Source: Adiantum capillus-veneris (lineage: Eukaryota > Streptophyta > Polypodiopsida > Polypodiales > Pteridaceae). Taken from it: a DNA stretch of 64,000 nucleotides. The notes under the pieces were generated by a model, which saw only the letters and a program-made list of their open reading frames with translations, was not told the DNA's origin and did not search any database. The stretch covers positions 54,351,209 to 54,415,208 of the forward strand of contig CM043971.1 in the NCBI GenBank assembly GCA_014529385.2. Reading direction: 5' to 3'. Positions 10,111 to 21,560 of the stretch are shown here, piece by piece (position 1 is the stretch's first letter; each line of letters begins with the position of its first letter). The position numbers were made by a program, and so were the translations under genes.

Positions 10111-11700
10111 TCAAAGAAGCTTCTTTTTTGCTATCCTTTCTTTAGCCTCTGCTTGAGCTTCTGCAACAATGTTCTGTTTTTCTTGCATCCTTTTCTTTGC
10201 TTGATGGATTTGCTGGAGCATATTTGGGGTTGGTGGTAGATGAAATTGTTTTAGTCGACAACCACTTATCCAGTTTGGCATTTCCTCTCCATCCAATGTA
10301 GCAAGCTTGACGACCCCAATTGGTGATTAATCTTTAATCACAAAGGGTCCCATCCCTCGCTTTCTAAGTTTCTTTGCATGTTTTCTCAACGTATAAAGCA
10401 AGACATAATATCATGTTTTGAATTTTTTGGAACGCACATGCTTATCAAAAAATTCTCTTTGCCTTCGTTTTTGTGCGTAGATAGAAGCTACTGCTTTCAA
10501 GCGAAGCTTATCTAGTTGTTCAAGGTCATCTATACATGAGGACATTTCATGACCTGTCCACTCTAGACATTTTGTTGTTCTTAGGGTTGGGATTAAGTAT
10601 TCCATAGGTAGTATAGCATTAAGTCCAAACACCATGTTGTACGGTGTTGTGCCTATCAAGGTTTTGTAAGAAATCATATACGCCCATAAAGTTCAATGTA
10701 GTTTTCGATCCCAATCAATTCTAGACTCTAATACTATCTTAGTTAAGATTGTGCATAGAGTTTATTTGTAGCTTCGGCTTGACCATTAGCCTGTGGGTGG
10801 TAGGGAGTTGACTTCTTATGAACTATCATGAAGTCTTCAAGAAGATTTTCAATTATCTCATTTATGAAATGTGTGCATCGATCACTAACAATTTCTATAG
10901 GTAGACCATATCTAACACAAATATTTTTGTCTAGAAATTGTGTAGTAGTCTTAGCATCAGTCTTTTGTGTAGCTTTAGCTTCTACCCATTTCGTGAGATA
11001 GTCTGTGGCTACAATGATATATTGGGCATGTGTTTTGTACGTTGGGGGTGATATTGGTCCTACTAAGTCTATTCCCCACTTGGAAAAGGCTCTAGCTCCC
11101 ATCATTGGCTGTAAGGGCATCTCATCCCATTTTGTTGGTACGCTGGTTTGTTGACAAGACTCACATCATTTTGTATACTCGTTTGCGTCCATATGTAATG
11201 TTGGCCACCATATTCCCGATGTTAATACAATTTTTGTTGTCTTTTCCCCTGAGAAATAGCCTCCACTAATCCCTCCATGTGCTTGTTCCACGATTGGAAT
11301 GTACATGTTCTCCGTTGCATACAGCTTAAGCTTGTTATCCTTTATTTTTTTATAAAGTTGATCTTCAATAAGAGTGAAATCGTGAGCTTCTGTATCTATC
11401 GTTTTCTGTCATGCTTTGGTGATATTTTTAGGAAACGTCTGCCTTTCCAAATAGTCAACAATGTATTGACTCCGTTTTGACGACGTAAGTGTTATTTGAA
11501 ACAATGTGGCATGTTCAATGGGTGGACTTGATCTGCATTTGACGCAACTAGTGACATATTCATGAACATCAATGCGCATAGTCGTCCAATACATTCCCAA
11601 TTGTCGCAATCGTTGAAAAGTTTTTGTGGCTGAAGAATGAAACATTAATGCCTGGATATGCGCTTCCAACAAATATGTTTCATATTACTCAGGGTTTATG
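10111..11700 (-). pseudogene. Integrase of G2, with two zinc-binding blocks
   Basis: The core has all three catalytic acids: WGIDLVGPI, VSDRCTHF and HPQANGQAEATNK. The C-terminal part has MGPFVIKD and VKLATLDGEEMPNWISGCRL, followed by a charged helix (MLQQIHQAKKRMQEK) ending KKLL. Upstream are two His/Cys zinc-binding modules rather than one: the first about 11672-11500 (CVKC), the second about 11280-11150 (CESC). Several stops and shifts interrupt the reading. Its role was insertion of the element DNA into chromosomes. Confidence 0.85.
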
Positions 11701-11725
11701 CACACTCTTAGAATGCCGTCGGAGC

Positions 11726-13440
11726 CTAAATTATATAAACGTCCCCCAACAACTGAAAGTTCTTAGCTTGGTGAATCATTCTTTGTTTAAGGTCTAGGTC
11801 CATCGTATTGAATTCCCCACCTTGTGATAGTAGCTTGACGATCTCTTGGGACCACTTAGGTACCATTTCTATATTGAAAAGATATGCATCATGTAGGTCA
11901 TCATCCACTCCGTCTGGATTGTCTCCATTAGGTAATTGAGAGAGGTGGTCTGCATGAAGGTGTGTCTTCCCCTTCTTTACCACTACAGTAAAGTCAAAAT
12001 CTAACAATATGATGAACCATCTTATGATTTGTCGAGTATTGCATGGTTTGTTAATAAGGTATAAAAAGGCTTGATGGTCTGTGAAAAACACAAACTTATT
12101 TGTGAGGAGGTAATGCCGAAATTTCTTAATGGCATAAATCATTTCAAGTCCTTCTCTCTCGGTGGTTGTGTAATTACTTTTGGAATTATTTAGTTGTCGA
12201 CTAGAATAGCTAACTGAGAAATCCATAGTTCCCTCTCCTGGTTGAGACAGAATACATTCGATAACAAATGCAGAAGCATCTATATGGACGTGAAAGATTT
12301 TTTCCCAATCAGGTGCTCGTAGCATTGGAGCGAATACAAGGGCATCTATTAATTTCTTAAAAGATTCCTTGCATTTACATCTTCATTCAAAGATCACAAT
12401 AAGTCTATACATTGGTTGTGCAATAATTGCATTCATGTGTATGAACCTCCTGTAATAACCACAATGTCCCATGAAACAATGTACTTGCTTTGCATTGGTC
12501 GGCTTAGGCATTTCAATAATCACCTTAATCTTATCCAAATCTGTGGAAATGCCATGTTATGAGACAATATGCCCTAAGATTCGTCCTTGTCTTACCATGA
12601 AACGTGCTTTTTTGGATTAAGGCAAATCCTATATGTCCTGCATTTCTCGAATACCCTTTTGAGATGTTCCACATGTCCTTCTCTTTGCAGAGAGTGTACA
12701 CAAGATCATCTATATAGATTTCCAAGAAATTCCTCAAATACTCCTTGAAGGCATGTGCCATCAATCTTTGAAAGGTGGCAAGTGCCATCAATCCTTGAAG
12801 GCATGTGCCATCAATCTTTTAAAGGTGGCAAGTGCATTTGTTAACCCAAATGGCATGACCCGATACACAAATATGCCCCATTCTGTGGCAAACGCCATTT
12901 TATATTGGTCCTTGGGTGCAATTCCAAGTTGATTGTAACCAGAAAACCCATCCAAGAAGGAATATGCACGCTTTCCTGCCATTCATTCAATGACATGGTC
13001 TATGATTGGCAAGGGATAGTTATCCCTTATTGTGGCTGCATTGATTTTTTAAAGGTTGACACACACTCGGAGTTACCCATTCTTTTTGGGTACAACAACA
13101 ATTGGGGATACCCAGTCAGTGCGTTCTATCTCATAGATAAACTCCGCATCTTTCAGTTTATCAATCTCTTCCTTGATACCTTAGCAAAGGTGTCATTATA
13201 CATGTAAGGTCATTGTCTCCTTGGTTTCACATCAAGTTTTAATGGGATAGTATGTTGACAAATTGTCGGATCCACTCCCTTTAAGTCCTTGTAAGACCAT
13301 GCAAACACATCCTTATATTCCTGAAGAAGGTTGAGTAGTTCCCCTTCCTCATCTAGGCTCAGGTCTGGTGCTATGTATACAAGTTGCAATGTCTCTCCAG
13401 GTCATGCTAAGTCTACTTCCTTTGCATCTTCTGGCCCATC
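11726..13440 (-). pseudogene. Reverse transcriptase and RNase H of G2
   Basis: From 5' to 3' on the minus strand: a pre-RT segment (SLDEEGELLNLLQ, then a DVFAW-type motif), RT with FLDGFSGYNQ, VMPFGLTNA and the catalytic IYIDDL, then RNase H with FHVHIDAS, TEREGLEMIYA and FFTDHQAFLYLIN, so the visible catalytic acids survive. The RT is damaged by a 50-bp tandem duplication (starts at 12742 and 12792) that repeats the ATF-RLMAHAF segment. Several frameshifts follow. This is clearly Ty3-type by order and motifs. Confidence 0.88.
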
Positions 13441-13936
13441 ATAAGACTCTCTCTTCCGTCGCTCTCTGATGGGCTGTGTCAGCACTATTTTTCGATCTTG
13501 AATTGTGAACTTTTTGTAATGGGATGGTACACTCCTATTTTTTCCCTATTGTCTTTCTCATCCTCTCTGTTGTCCATTTTGGTTGTTTAGAGTCTTCTTG
13601 AGCTCTTGGTACCTTTTCTTACGTTCAAGTTTTGTCAATTTTGGTTCTTCCAATTTCAATTCTGTTTCCCTATTCTTAATTTAGTTTCTTCTTTCAGCCT
13701 TTGCTTTCGCTCCTTTACATCCCTAGGACTGTCTTTTGTCCTGGGGTCTTGATCTTGAGAGAACTGAACTGATATTTTGTTTTTAATGCAGTCTTTTGCC
13801 TTCACCAGAGATAAGAATTCCATTCTGTTTTTAATGTTTGGCCTTGGGTTATCTCTGGCCTTGTGAGTTTCTCTCCATTTTTTGTAATGTGCTTAACGTC
13901 CTTGTTTCTGATTTGGAAAATCATAAAACCTTACAT
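13441..13936 (-). pseudogene. Pre-RT linker remnant of G2, Lys/Glu-rich
   Basis: The minus strand gives broken charged segments such as DPRTKDSPRDVKERKQRLKEE. They look like a Lys/Glu-rich linker rather than Gag or protease. No CCHC knuckle and no DSG or DTG motif are visible before sequence similarity ends near 13936. Confidence 0.35.
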
Positions 13937-14301
13937 TGTTAGGGCTTACTTCCCTAACAGTAATGCAGAGTAAAATACACAACAAACTGCATACGACATA
14001 GCTTTACTGCACAACAAAAAAATATAGAACATCATTGACACTAATAAATTGTATTGTATTACTACAAATTTTGCATCATGTAAGCACACGCTACAACCTC
14101 TTGCCGAATACAGTTCGACTGCTCTAAGTAGAGAACGATTAACGACTCCTAACTGCCATGATGCACCAAGAAGTAACTTGCATGACTAAAATCAATCCCA
14201 CTTAAACTAACCATCATAGGTGTAAAGACACCCTTAGAGTTCAAAGGTCTAACCTTGGTTACAAATAAAAAGTAAATAAACTACTACTGAAGCATCACGG
14301 C
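13937..14301 (-). repeat. Possible 3' LTR remnant of G3; no gene seen
   Basis: The segment is non-coding, AT-rich and begins with an inverted TGTTAGGGC / CCCTAACA pair. The LTR label rests only on its place between the G3 coding end and the G2 start. Confidence 0.25.
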
Positions 14302-15160
14302 CTAACGCCTGGCACATCCCGTGGGAAATGTTTGCAAAATATCGTAAGAACCCACAACATCCCTTGACAAAACAAGCTTGAAACTATAAAAAAAAATCTT
14401 CTTGCTACTGCTCTTGAAGATCAAAATCTTTAGTGGCAAAACAGGATCTCCTGACTCTTCCTCCATATTTTGAGCAGCTTCAAGTAATGTAGCATCAATA
14501 CCTGGATCCTCAGAAATTGCCTCAACACTCTTCAACAAAAGTTTCTCCATGTTTTCTTGATCCTCTGTGTCATCAACCTGTATAACTAAAACTAAAACTG
14601 CAGTTTGGCCTGCTTCCTAAACTAATCCTTGAGTTGTTTCCTGAACTGACAGCTAAATTGTATCCTTAGCTTCTACTTCAATTGTAAACTGAATTGGCTC
14701 AGCTACTTTAGTATCCATTTCCATCTGAACTTGCATCTTCTGTTGCAATTTCGCATTCTGCTTCTTCAAATCAGCTAATTGTCACTATAGAAGCAAAATT
14801 TCCTCCTTGGATTCCTCCTCTGCAAAATCTTGGTATGGTTTAATAACCACATCATACTTTTTAATTTTAATATGCTCCCACACTCATTTCATATACTCCA
14901 TGACCTCACTCTTCATTTTCTCAATATCTCCTGAACTGACATACCAGCCTTCTACATCCAACTCTTCTTCTGACAAGTGTTTGATCTTTTCCTCCACTTT
15001 TCTACAAGCTGCAACCCTGCTTAACAGTACCATGTTGCTACTCTCCAAAGATGCATTAATAGTATACATTCTAGTCAATTGCTCTTGCAGTACTTGGAAC
15101 CACTCCCCCTTCCATTTAGAAATTCTGGATGAAATCTTGGAGAGCTTCTTAACGTAGCAA
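14302..15160 (-). pseudogene. Reading frame 3' of integrase in G3, coiled-coil-like, function unknown
   Basis: Beyond the integrase lie broken but same-strand segments: 15078-14884 (KVEEKIKHLSEEELDVEG, alternating hydrophobic and charged residues as in a coiled coil), a Gln/Lys stretch QLADLKKQNAKLQQKMQVQ, and 14550-14302 (acidic, ending CARR). They match no transposon domain I know. Heptad-like spacing suggests a helical, possibly structural or accessory protein. It may be a continuation of the polyprotein or a separate 3' gene. Stops prevent deciding. Confidence 0.4.
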
Positions 15161-16566
15161 GAATTTCATTATTGTCTCTTGCATCCGAGCCAACACTCGC
15201 AGAGGAATTGCGAACTGTTGACATCCTCAGCCCCGTCATAAAACGCAAGAATGGACCGCAGGTTGTGATTGTGCGCTATCCTTTCACATGCATAACTAGT
15301 CACCATCAAAAAATCATCATTTATAAAACTTCCCCCTTGATTCCTGACCCTTTGCCCAAAAAATGGTTTAAGTCAGAATCCATTGATAGGTTTTTTAATA
15401 ATTGTACCCTCCTGATCACACAGTAAAAAAGTATTCGGCCCCATTGATTTTACAACCTGAAATGGCCCCACATACCTAAGTTTGAGTTTACCTGGTCTCA
15501 GGCCCAATTTATTGTTATAAACCAGTACCCAATCACCTGAAGAAAAAAATTTTGAATTTAGTATTTTTGTTAATCCAAGCTTGTGTCCTTTGTTGGATAA
15601 TGTCAGCAATGTACTGGCTATGGATTCTATCCTCTTCCAACCTCAGTAAAGCCTCTTTCCTATAATTGACTGAGTCTTCAGAAGACAACTTTTCCTGAAT
15701 TTCAACCCTAAGACTTGGCACTATAAATTCCGTGGGCACCACTTCTTCCAACCATACACTTGCTTGAATGGTGTCATTCCAGTAGTAACTTTGTATGCTG
15801 TTCTAAAAGCCCATAGTGCAGAATCCAAATTTTTATCCGAATTTGTCCTGTGTTGATTGACCAGCTTCCTGATAATCCTGACCAAAATCTTGTTGATACT
15901 TTTTGCTTGTCCATTGGCCTGGGGATAGTACATTGTTGACTTCTTATGCAAAATCATATGCAATTCAGTCAGTTTACTTATTAATTTGTTAATAAAATGT
16001 CCTCCCTGATCACAAACTAGCTCAATGGGACAACCAAACATGGTCATAGTGTTTCTGTACAAGAACTTTGCTACACTTTTTTCTTTATTGTCTCTTAAAG
16101 CCACTGCCTCTACCCACTTTGTACTGTAGTCAAATGCAATCAAGATATACCTCTTTTGTGTAAATTTGGCAGGTGGTTTGATTGGACCAACAAAATCCAA
16201 TCCCCATTTTTGGAATGGTTCCAAACGCAAAATAGGTTGCAATGTCATTCTATCCACATCCAATGGCCTGCCATCTCTTTGACATAGCAAATAATTTTTA
16301 CTGAACTCTTGAGCATCCCTAATTATTGTTGGTCACCAGAGTCCTGCTTGAAAAACTTTCATTTTAGTAATCTCTCCTGAGAAGTAGCCTCCTGCATTCC
16401 CTACATGTGCTTCTGCCAAAACTTCGTTTTGCTCAAATTGTGGTACACATCTCCTTATTACCTGATCAATGCCCCTCTTATATAAAAGTCCTGCAATAAC
16501 TGTAAATGGTTTACTTCTCAATGCCATCCTCTTCTTGTGATCTTTGGTCATAGATTCAGGTAACAC
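15161..16566 (-). pseudogene. Integrase of G3, catalytic Glu replaced
   Basis: The zinc-finger segment (16566-16333) contains EAHVGNAGGYFSG, and the core (16290-15721) has WGLDFVGPI and CDQGGHF for the first two Asp residues. The third acidic residue is lost: the usual GQAE motif reads PQANGQAKSINK. The C-terminal module has LRYVGPFQVVKSMG (about 15480). At least two frameshifts split it. 15161-15372 gives only broken tail sequence. Confidence 0.88.
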
Positions 16567-17207
16567 TCCTTCAGTAAAAACTGAAACATATCTTCATACC
16601 AATCCCTTGACTGGTTAGTCACCTGAACTAAAAATAGATGTGCATCAGGTAATTGGTCAGGTACTCCTGAGGGATCAGCTTCACCTATTTCCAACCTACT
16701 GAGATAATCAGCCAAGACATGAAGTCGTCCAGGAGTATGTATGACCACATAATCAATTAATTCCTGCAATAGCAGTATCCATCTCGCCAACCTTCGTGAC
16801 AAATGTGATTTATTCACCAAACAAATAAGAGCCTGATGATCTACATGGAAAATTACCCTATTCGCCAAAAGGTAATGTCTAAATTTTTGCAATGCATAGA
16901 TCATTCCCAAGCATTCTCTCTCAGTCATCATTGAGTAATTATTCTCTGCAAGTGTCAATACCGTGCTGGCATAGTAAATTGGTCTAAACCAACCTCTACT
17001 TGTTTCCTGCATCAATGTTGCACCCACTGCCACATGAGATGCATCTACAAAGATATGGAATGGTAAATTCCAATCAATAACAATCAAAATAGGTGCTATA
17101 GTCAGCATCCTTTTCAATATCCTGAATGCTCTGCCCTGCTCTTTTCCCCATTCAAAAACTGCATCTTTCTTTGTACGTTTCGTTAGTGGTGTACAAACAT
17201 GTGCCAA
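16548..17207 (-). pseudogene. RNase H domain of G3
   Basis: A 219-codon open stretch holds the RT-linked RNase H: FHIFVDASHVAVGATL, MTERECLGMIYALQKFRHYL and FHVDHQALICLVNK keep the Asp, Glu and Asp of the active site. It then continues into the tether with HTPGRLHVLADYLSRLE. Its end overlaps the integrase zinc-finger frame at 16566, so a shift separates them. Confidence 0.88.
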
Positions 17208-18303
17208 TATCTCAAAAATCGGTTATGCCATTTCACTTGACCCAAAAATCTTCCCAATTGCTGAATGGCTTTTGGTTCCGGTGATTTATTGATTGTTGTT
17301 ACCTTACTTGGATCTATAGACACTCCTTATTTAGAAATGACATGTCCCAAGAGAACTTCCTTTGAACTGCAAAAGCACACTTGGCTGGGTTCAATGACAA
17401 CCTAAATTCCCTGCATTTCTGAAAACATAACTTCAAGTGCTCTAAATGCTCCTGTTTCTTTCCAAAAACACTAAAATCATCCAAGAAAACCCTCATAAAT
17501 GTTGTAAGGTATTTTTCAAGCCAAATGTCATCACATTACTGGCATAACTCACCATTCAGTCTCACAAAGGCTGTTTTCTCTTTGTCTTCAAGTGCCATTA
17601 AAATCTGGTTGTATCCACTAAAACCATCCAGGAAATTGTAAAGCTCATGTCCCGGTACTGCATCCAGTGCTGTATCACAAAAAGGTAAAGGAAATGGATC
17701 AGCTATTGTAGCAGCATTCAGTTTCCTATAATCTACACAGACCCTGATCTTGCCATTCTTCTTTGGAGAAATAACGATTGGCGACAGTCAAGTGACCTCA
17801 TCCAATGGGTAAATGAAACCCACAGCCAACAGTTTGTTTTTTTCCTCTTTAACCTGTTTGGCATAGTTAGGATTCATCCTGTACTGTTGTTATACAACTG
17901 GAACTGCATCTGCTTTCAAGTTAATTTTATGTTGGCAAAAGCTAGCATCTACCCCCTTCATATTAGTATATTTCCATGCAAAAACATCTTTGAATTCTAG
18001 CAACAATTGCTTTAGTTTCTGCTTAAACTCCTCATCTAGTTTTACTGAAACCTTTACTATTTGTGGTTGCTCCTCAGTGTTCAGGTTCAGTTCTTGCAAT
18101 TCATCCTAAGTGACTCTTGCAATCCTTTTCATTTGATGTTCAAATACTCTTTCTGCCTGCTTTACTGCTTTAATGGCTTCCAATTCTTCTTTGCTTTCAA
18201 TTTACAAATTCTTCAATAACTCATTACCCATTTTGGTAGGTGACTGCTTACCCTGGGCAATCAGTGCTTCCTGAGTCAAGGACTTTAGCCCATCATCCTC
18301 ATG
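17208..18303 (-). pseudogene. Reverse transcriptase of G3
   Basis: The pre-RT part (18099-17890) has LLEFKDVFAWKYTNMKGVD. The middle gives FLDGFSGYNQILMAL, and 17496-17314 gives the catalytic RVFLDDFSVFG and the connection start. Near 17510-17550 the text jumps from VMTFGLKNT to TTFMRVFLDD, a deletion of part of palm and fingers. Several stops are present. Confidence 0.85.
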
Positions 18304-18765
18304 CTATAAAATATACTTAGTGGCTATCTTTTGCACGTCCACGTTAAAGATAGGTACCACTGATGAATTGGTTCTAAGAAATTCTTCTTCAACCTCCTCT
18401 CCAATCTGTTCTACCATGTTCAGTCCTTCTGCATGCAATGCCCTAAAACCTAGTGGGATTACCTTTCTGGCATCCATTTGCATTCTAACTTTCTTCTTAC
18501 CCCTTTTGATCACAATAGAGTCTTCTCCCCATAACTGCTTGACTCTTGCTGCTCTTAACGATGGTCTTCCTAACATGATTAGATAAGAACAAATAGATTC
18601 CTCCAACCTGAGTACTACAAAGTTGGCTACAAATTGCAGTCCCCCAACTGAGATCTGCAAATTGCTCAAAATGCCCAAAGGTTGAACCCACCTCTGGTCT
18701 GCCATTTTAACTTGAAAAGGAGCTGGATCTATTGAGATGTCGAGCTCTACATCTTGAGCTGGCAT
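18304..18765 (-). pseudogene. Protease region of G3 (truncated at its 5' end)
   Basis: The segment reads like the C-terminal half of a Ty3 protease: GGLQFVANFVVLRLEES, then the LIMLGRPSLRAARVKQLWG motif typical of the end of the domain. The active-site DSG or DTG is not present; sequence upstream is broken and runs into copia-1. Position before the RT is the usual one, in contrast to G2. Confidence 0.7.
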
Positions 18766-18810
18766 CCACTACGGGTCTTGGCCGCTTACGGAATTTACTC
18801 ACTGGCGCGT

Positions 18811-19054
18811 TAGGTGACTGACATGGAGGATCTCTGCCAGTGATTCTACAGCTGGAGTACACTTATAGTGCCAGCCTAGTACGCTTCTAGCAAGTTCACA
18901 CTTAGTGATCGCATGTACATATGTGCTACTTTTCAGCTTTAGCACTTAGTCATTTTCGTACTCTCTTTTCTTAGCGAAGAAGAAGAAGAAGCTTTCCATC
19001 TATGTGTGCTTTGTGCTTGTCTTGTGTAGCTCTCTTGCATCCTCATTCTTTACA
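18811..19054 (+). repeat. 5' LTR of copia-1 (left edge uncertain)
   Basis: The right edge is the TTTACA directly before the primer binding site. It holds a short GAA-repeat tract at about 18977-18990. Without a 3' copy the left edge cannot be fixed. Confidence 0.5.
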
Positions 19055-19066
19055 TGGTATCAGAGC
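19055..19066 (+). promoter_or_regulatory. Primer binding site, initiator Met tRNA (copia-1)
   Basis: TGGTATCAGAGC is exactly the complement of the 3' end of plant initiator Met tRNA, the usual primer of plant copia elements. Confidence 0.9.
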
Positions 19067-19272
19067 TTGGTGCAGGCAAGAGAGGCTAAGAGAGCAAGAG
19101 CAAGTCTCCAAAGTGCAGTATACAGAGATTTATTGTACAAGTACAATGTTTGTATGTACGCTTGATTGTGGACACTCGTTGAGTGTAGAAAGTGTTACAG
19201 ATACCACAATAGCAGGTTCAGTAGATTTGCAGGTTTTTGTAGATTGCAGCTATTTTGTCTTAGTGCTTTAAG

Positions 19273-20211
19273 ATGTCTGACGGTTTCAACCAAATTGTCA
19301 CTGAGAAGCTTGAGAAAAATAACTACCCTGCATGGAAGTTCAGAATAACTAATTTCCTAAAAGGAAAAGGTTATTGGGACTATGTAGAAGGAGACAATGA
19401 AAAGGAACCAGAGATTCCTAAGGCAAATGCTACGGTAGAGCAAAGAAAAGCTTTGAGGGACTGGCAACAAGGCCAGATCAAAGTGATGTATTGGCTTTCT
19501 ATGAGCATCATAGATGGCATGATGGGCTATCTACAGGATGCTGAAACCCCCGCCATTGCATGGAAAAACTTAGGCAGAGTGTTCGAGGTGAACACCAAAG
19601 CCAGGAAGCTTCAACTAAAGTCGGACTAAATCAGGTTAAGAGGAACAACCTCTCCATCAATGATTATGCCTTGAAGATCAAGAGTATCATTGAGGCTCTT
19701 GGATCTATTAAAGTCTCAGTGGAAGACGATGACATTCTCCGTGCATGCTTGGATGGTCTAGGAGACGAGTATGTACATTTCAGGTCTTCCATGAATACAA
19801 GAGACGACATCCCCGTGTTCCAAGATTTGATTTCTATGCTTATTCTTGAGGAGAAGAACCTTGGTCTTGACACATCTTCTTCTCGTGGGCAGAAATAGGT
19901 CTGAACAGGCCTTCTATTCTAACTCCAACAGAGGTAGAGGTCATGGTCGAGGCCCAAGTGGTTGCAGGGGCCAATTTCGAGAAGGTCAATCAAATCAAAA
20001 CAATACAGGTGGCAGAGGAAACCAGTCTCAAGGCAGGGGGAGTCAAAGAGGTCGTGGTGCGGGATCAAGCAGGCAGCAACATATTGCAGATAGCAGAGAA
20101 TGTTGGACTTGTGGTGAAAAAGTTCACATGTCACGTGACAGTCCAAAGGGAAAAACAAGTGGAAAGAGAGAACATGGAAACTATGCATCTACTAAGCAGA
20201 GATGCAGATGA
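19273..20211 (+). pseudogene. Gag of copia-1
   Basis: The start ATG at 19273 opens MSDGFNQIVTEKLEKNNYPAWK, typical of copia Gag (Asn-Tyr-x-x-Trp). A frameshift near 19600 moves to a second frame with SINDYALKIKSIIEALGS and DDILRACLDGL, and another near 19880 moves to an Arg/Gly/Gln-rich basic stretch. The zinc knuckle CWTCGEKVHMSRDS has lost its last Cys (Ser instead), so nucleic acid binding would be impaired. Confidence 0.85.
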
Positions 20212-20600
20212 CAGCAGAAGCGAGCGCATGTTTGTTATGCAGCATGTAATGAATACAATGAGTGCAGAGAATTCCACCCAAGATGATGTTTGGTATGTGG
20301 ATTCAGGTGCCTCTAATCACATGATGTCTCATGGAGAGTGGTTTAGAGATATGCGCAAACCATATGTGTCAGGCTATGTGCAGATAGGAGATGACACAGC
20401 TCACCCCATTGCTCATGTACGGGACATAGCTCTAAATACAAAGAATGGGAAATCAAAGTACTTAGCAGATGTACTTCATGTCCCAAACATTACAAAGAAT
20501 CTTGTTTCTGTTGGACAAATGGTTGAGCAGGGTTTGCAGGTTCGCTTCAATCCGAATGGCTGTTATGTAGAAGATTTCCAGAATGTTGTAAGCTAATCAC
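20212..20600 (+). pseudogene. Protease of copia-1
   Basis: VWYVDSGASNHMMSH is the copia aspartic protease active site, followed by the typical DVLHVPNITKNLVSVGQ strand. Reading is open here up to the stop at 20594, just before the pre-integrase zinc domain. Confidence 0.9.
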
Positions 20601-21560
20601 AGAGGGAAAATGTGTGGGCAGAATGTTTACGCTGAATGTAGGCATGCCTGAGGTAAAAGCTGCATTATTTGTATAGGGCACAGGTGTTGTGGCTAATGTT
20701 GACATTTGGCACAAACACATTGGCCATCTCAATGAGCAGAGATTGCGCAACATGCAACCAAAACAGATTGTAAAAGGTTTGCCCAAATTCAAGGTGGATG
20801 GTATGCATAAAGTGTGTGCAGCATGCCAGTTTGGAAAACAGTCAAAGGGCTCATTTCCACATGAGCGCAATGTATGTAAAAATCCACTTGAGGTGGTGCA
20901 CACAGATGTTTGGGGTCCAACCGATATTGCAAGTATACATGGTTGCAGGTATTATGTCTCTTTCATTGATGACCATACAAGGAAAGTATGCGTAACAAAA
21001 GTTAAGTGTTTGGTCACTTTCAGGACTTCAAAGTCATGATTGAGAAGGAGACAGATATGCAAATCAAGACATTGAGGTCAGATGGAGGGGGAGAGTACTT
21101 CTCCAACGATTTTTTCAGATTTTCTATGAATGCATGCTATACGCAGGCAGTTTACATGCAGATATACTCCACAACAAAATGGGGTCGCAGAAAGGAAAAA
21201 CTGGCACATTGCAGAGGTTGCACGTGCATTGATGAATGAGAAGAACATGCCTCATCATTTTTGGGCTGAATCTGTACAGTTGTGTACATTATGAACAGGA
21301 CACCTACAGCTGCGGTGCATGATGTAACACCTAAGGAAAAGTTTACAGGTACAAAGCCTGATTTGGCACACTTGAAAGTGTTTGGCTGCATAGCTTACGT
21401 GCATGTACCAAATGAGTTGCGTAGGAAATTGGATCCTAAAGCAGAGAAATGTATTCTTGTGGGATATTCCCTTGAACAAAAGGGGTACAGGTGCTACAAT
21501 CCTACTACACGAGAATTACGAGTGAGCAGAGATGTAGTATTTGATGAGATGAGCAGCTAG
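20601..21560 (+). pseudogene. Integrase of copia-1
   Basis: The pre-integrase zinc domain (WHKHIGHLNEQRL, CAACQFGKQ) is followed by VVHTDVWGPTD and LRSDGGGEYFSN, carrying the first two catalytic Asp residues. The region of the catalytic Glu (about 21150-21240) is scrambled by frameshifts. It ends with HLKVFGCIAYVHVP and the CILVGYSLEQKGYRCY motif common after copia integrases. Confidence 0.88.

Larger units (their letters stand above)
7928..13936 (-). mobile_element. Degenerate Ty3/gypsy element G2 with protease after integrase
   Basis: On the minus strand the order is RT, RNase H, integrase with two zinc-binding blocks, integrase C-terminal domain, a retropepsin domain, an unrecognised tail, a candidate polypurine tract and an LTR remnant. 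Stops and frameshifts break every domain. No Gag is recognisable upstream of the RT. G1 sits directly against its left end and probably inserted into the G2 LTR. The right boundary with G3 is approximate. Confidence 0.7.
13937..18810 (-). mobile_element. Degenerate Ty3/gypsy element G3
   Basis: Minus-strand order is protease, RT, RNase H, integrase, then an extra reading frame. Gag is missing because copia-1 abuts the protease start. The left end may be the TGTTAGGGC at 13937, which would make 13937-14301 part of an LTR, but no second copy is available. Protein motifs differ enough from G1 and G2 to call it a separate family. Confidence 0.75.
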
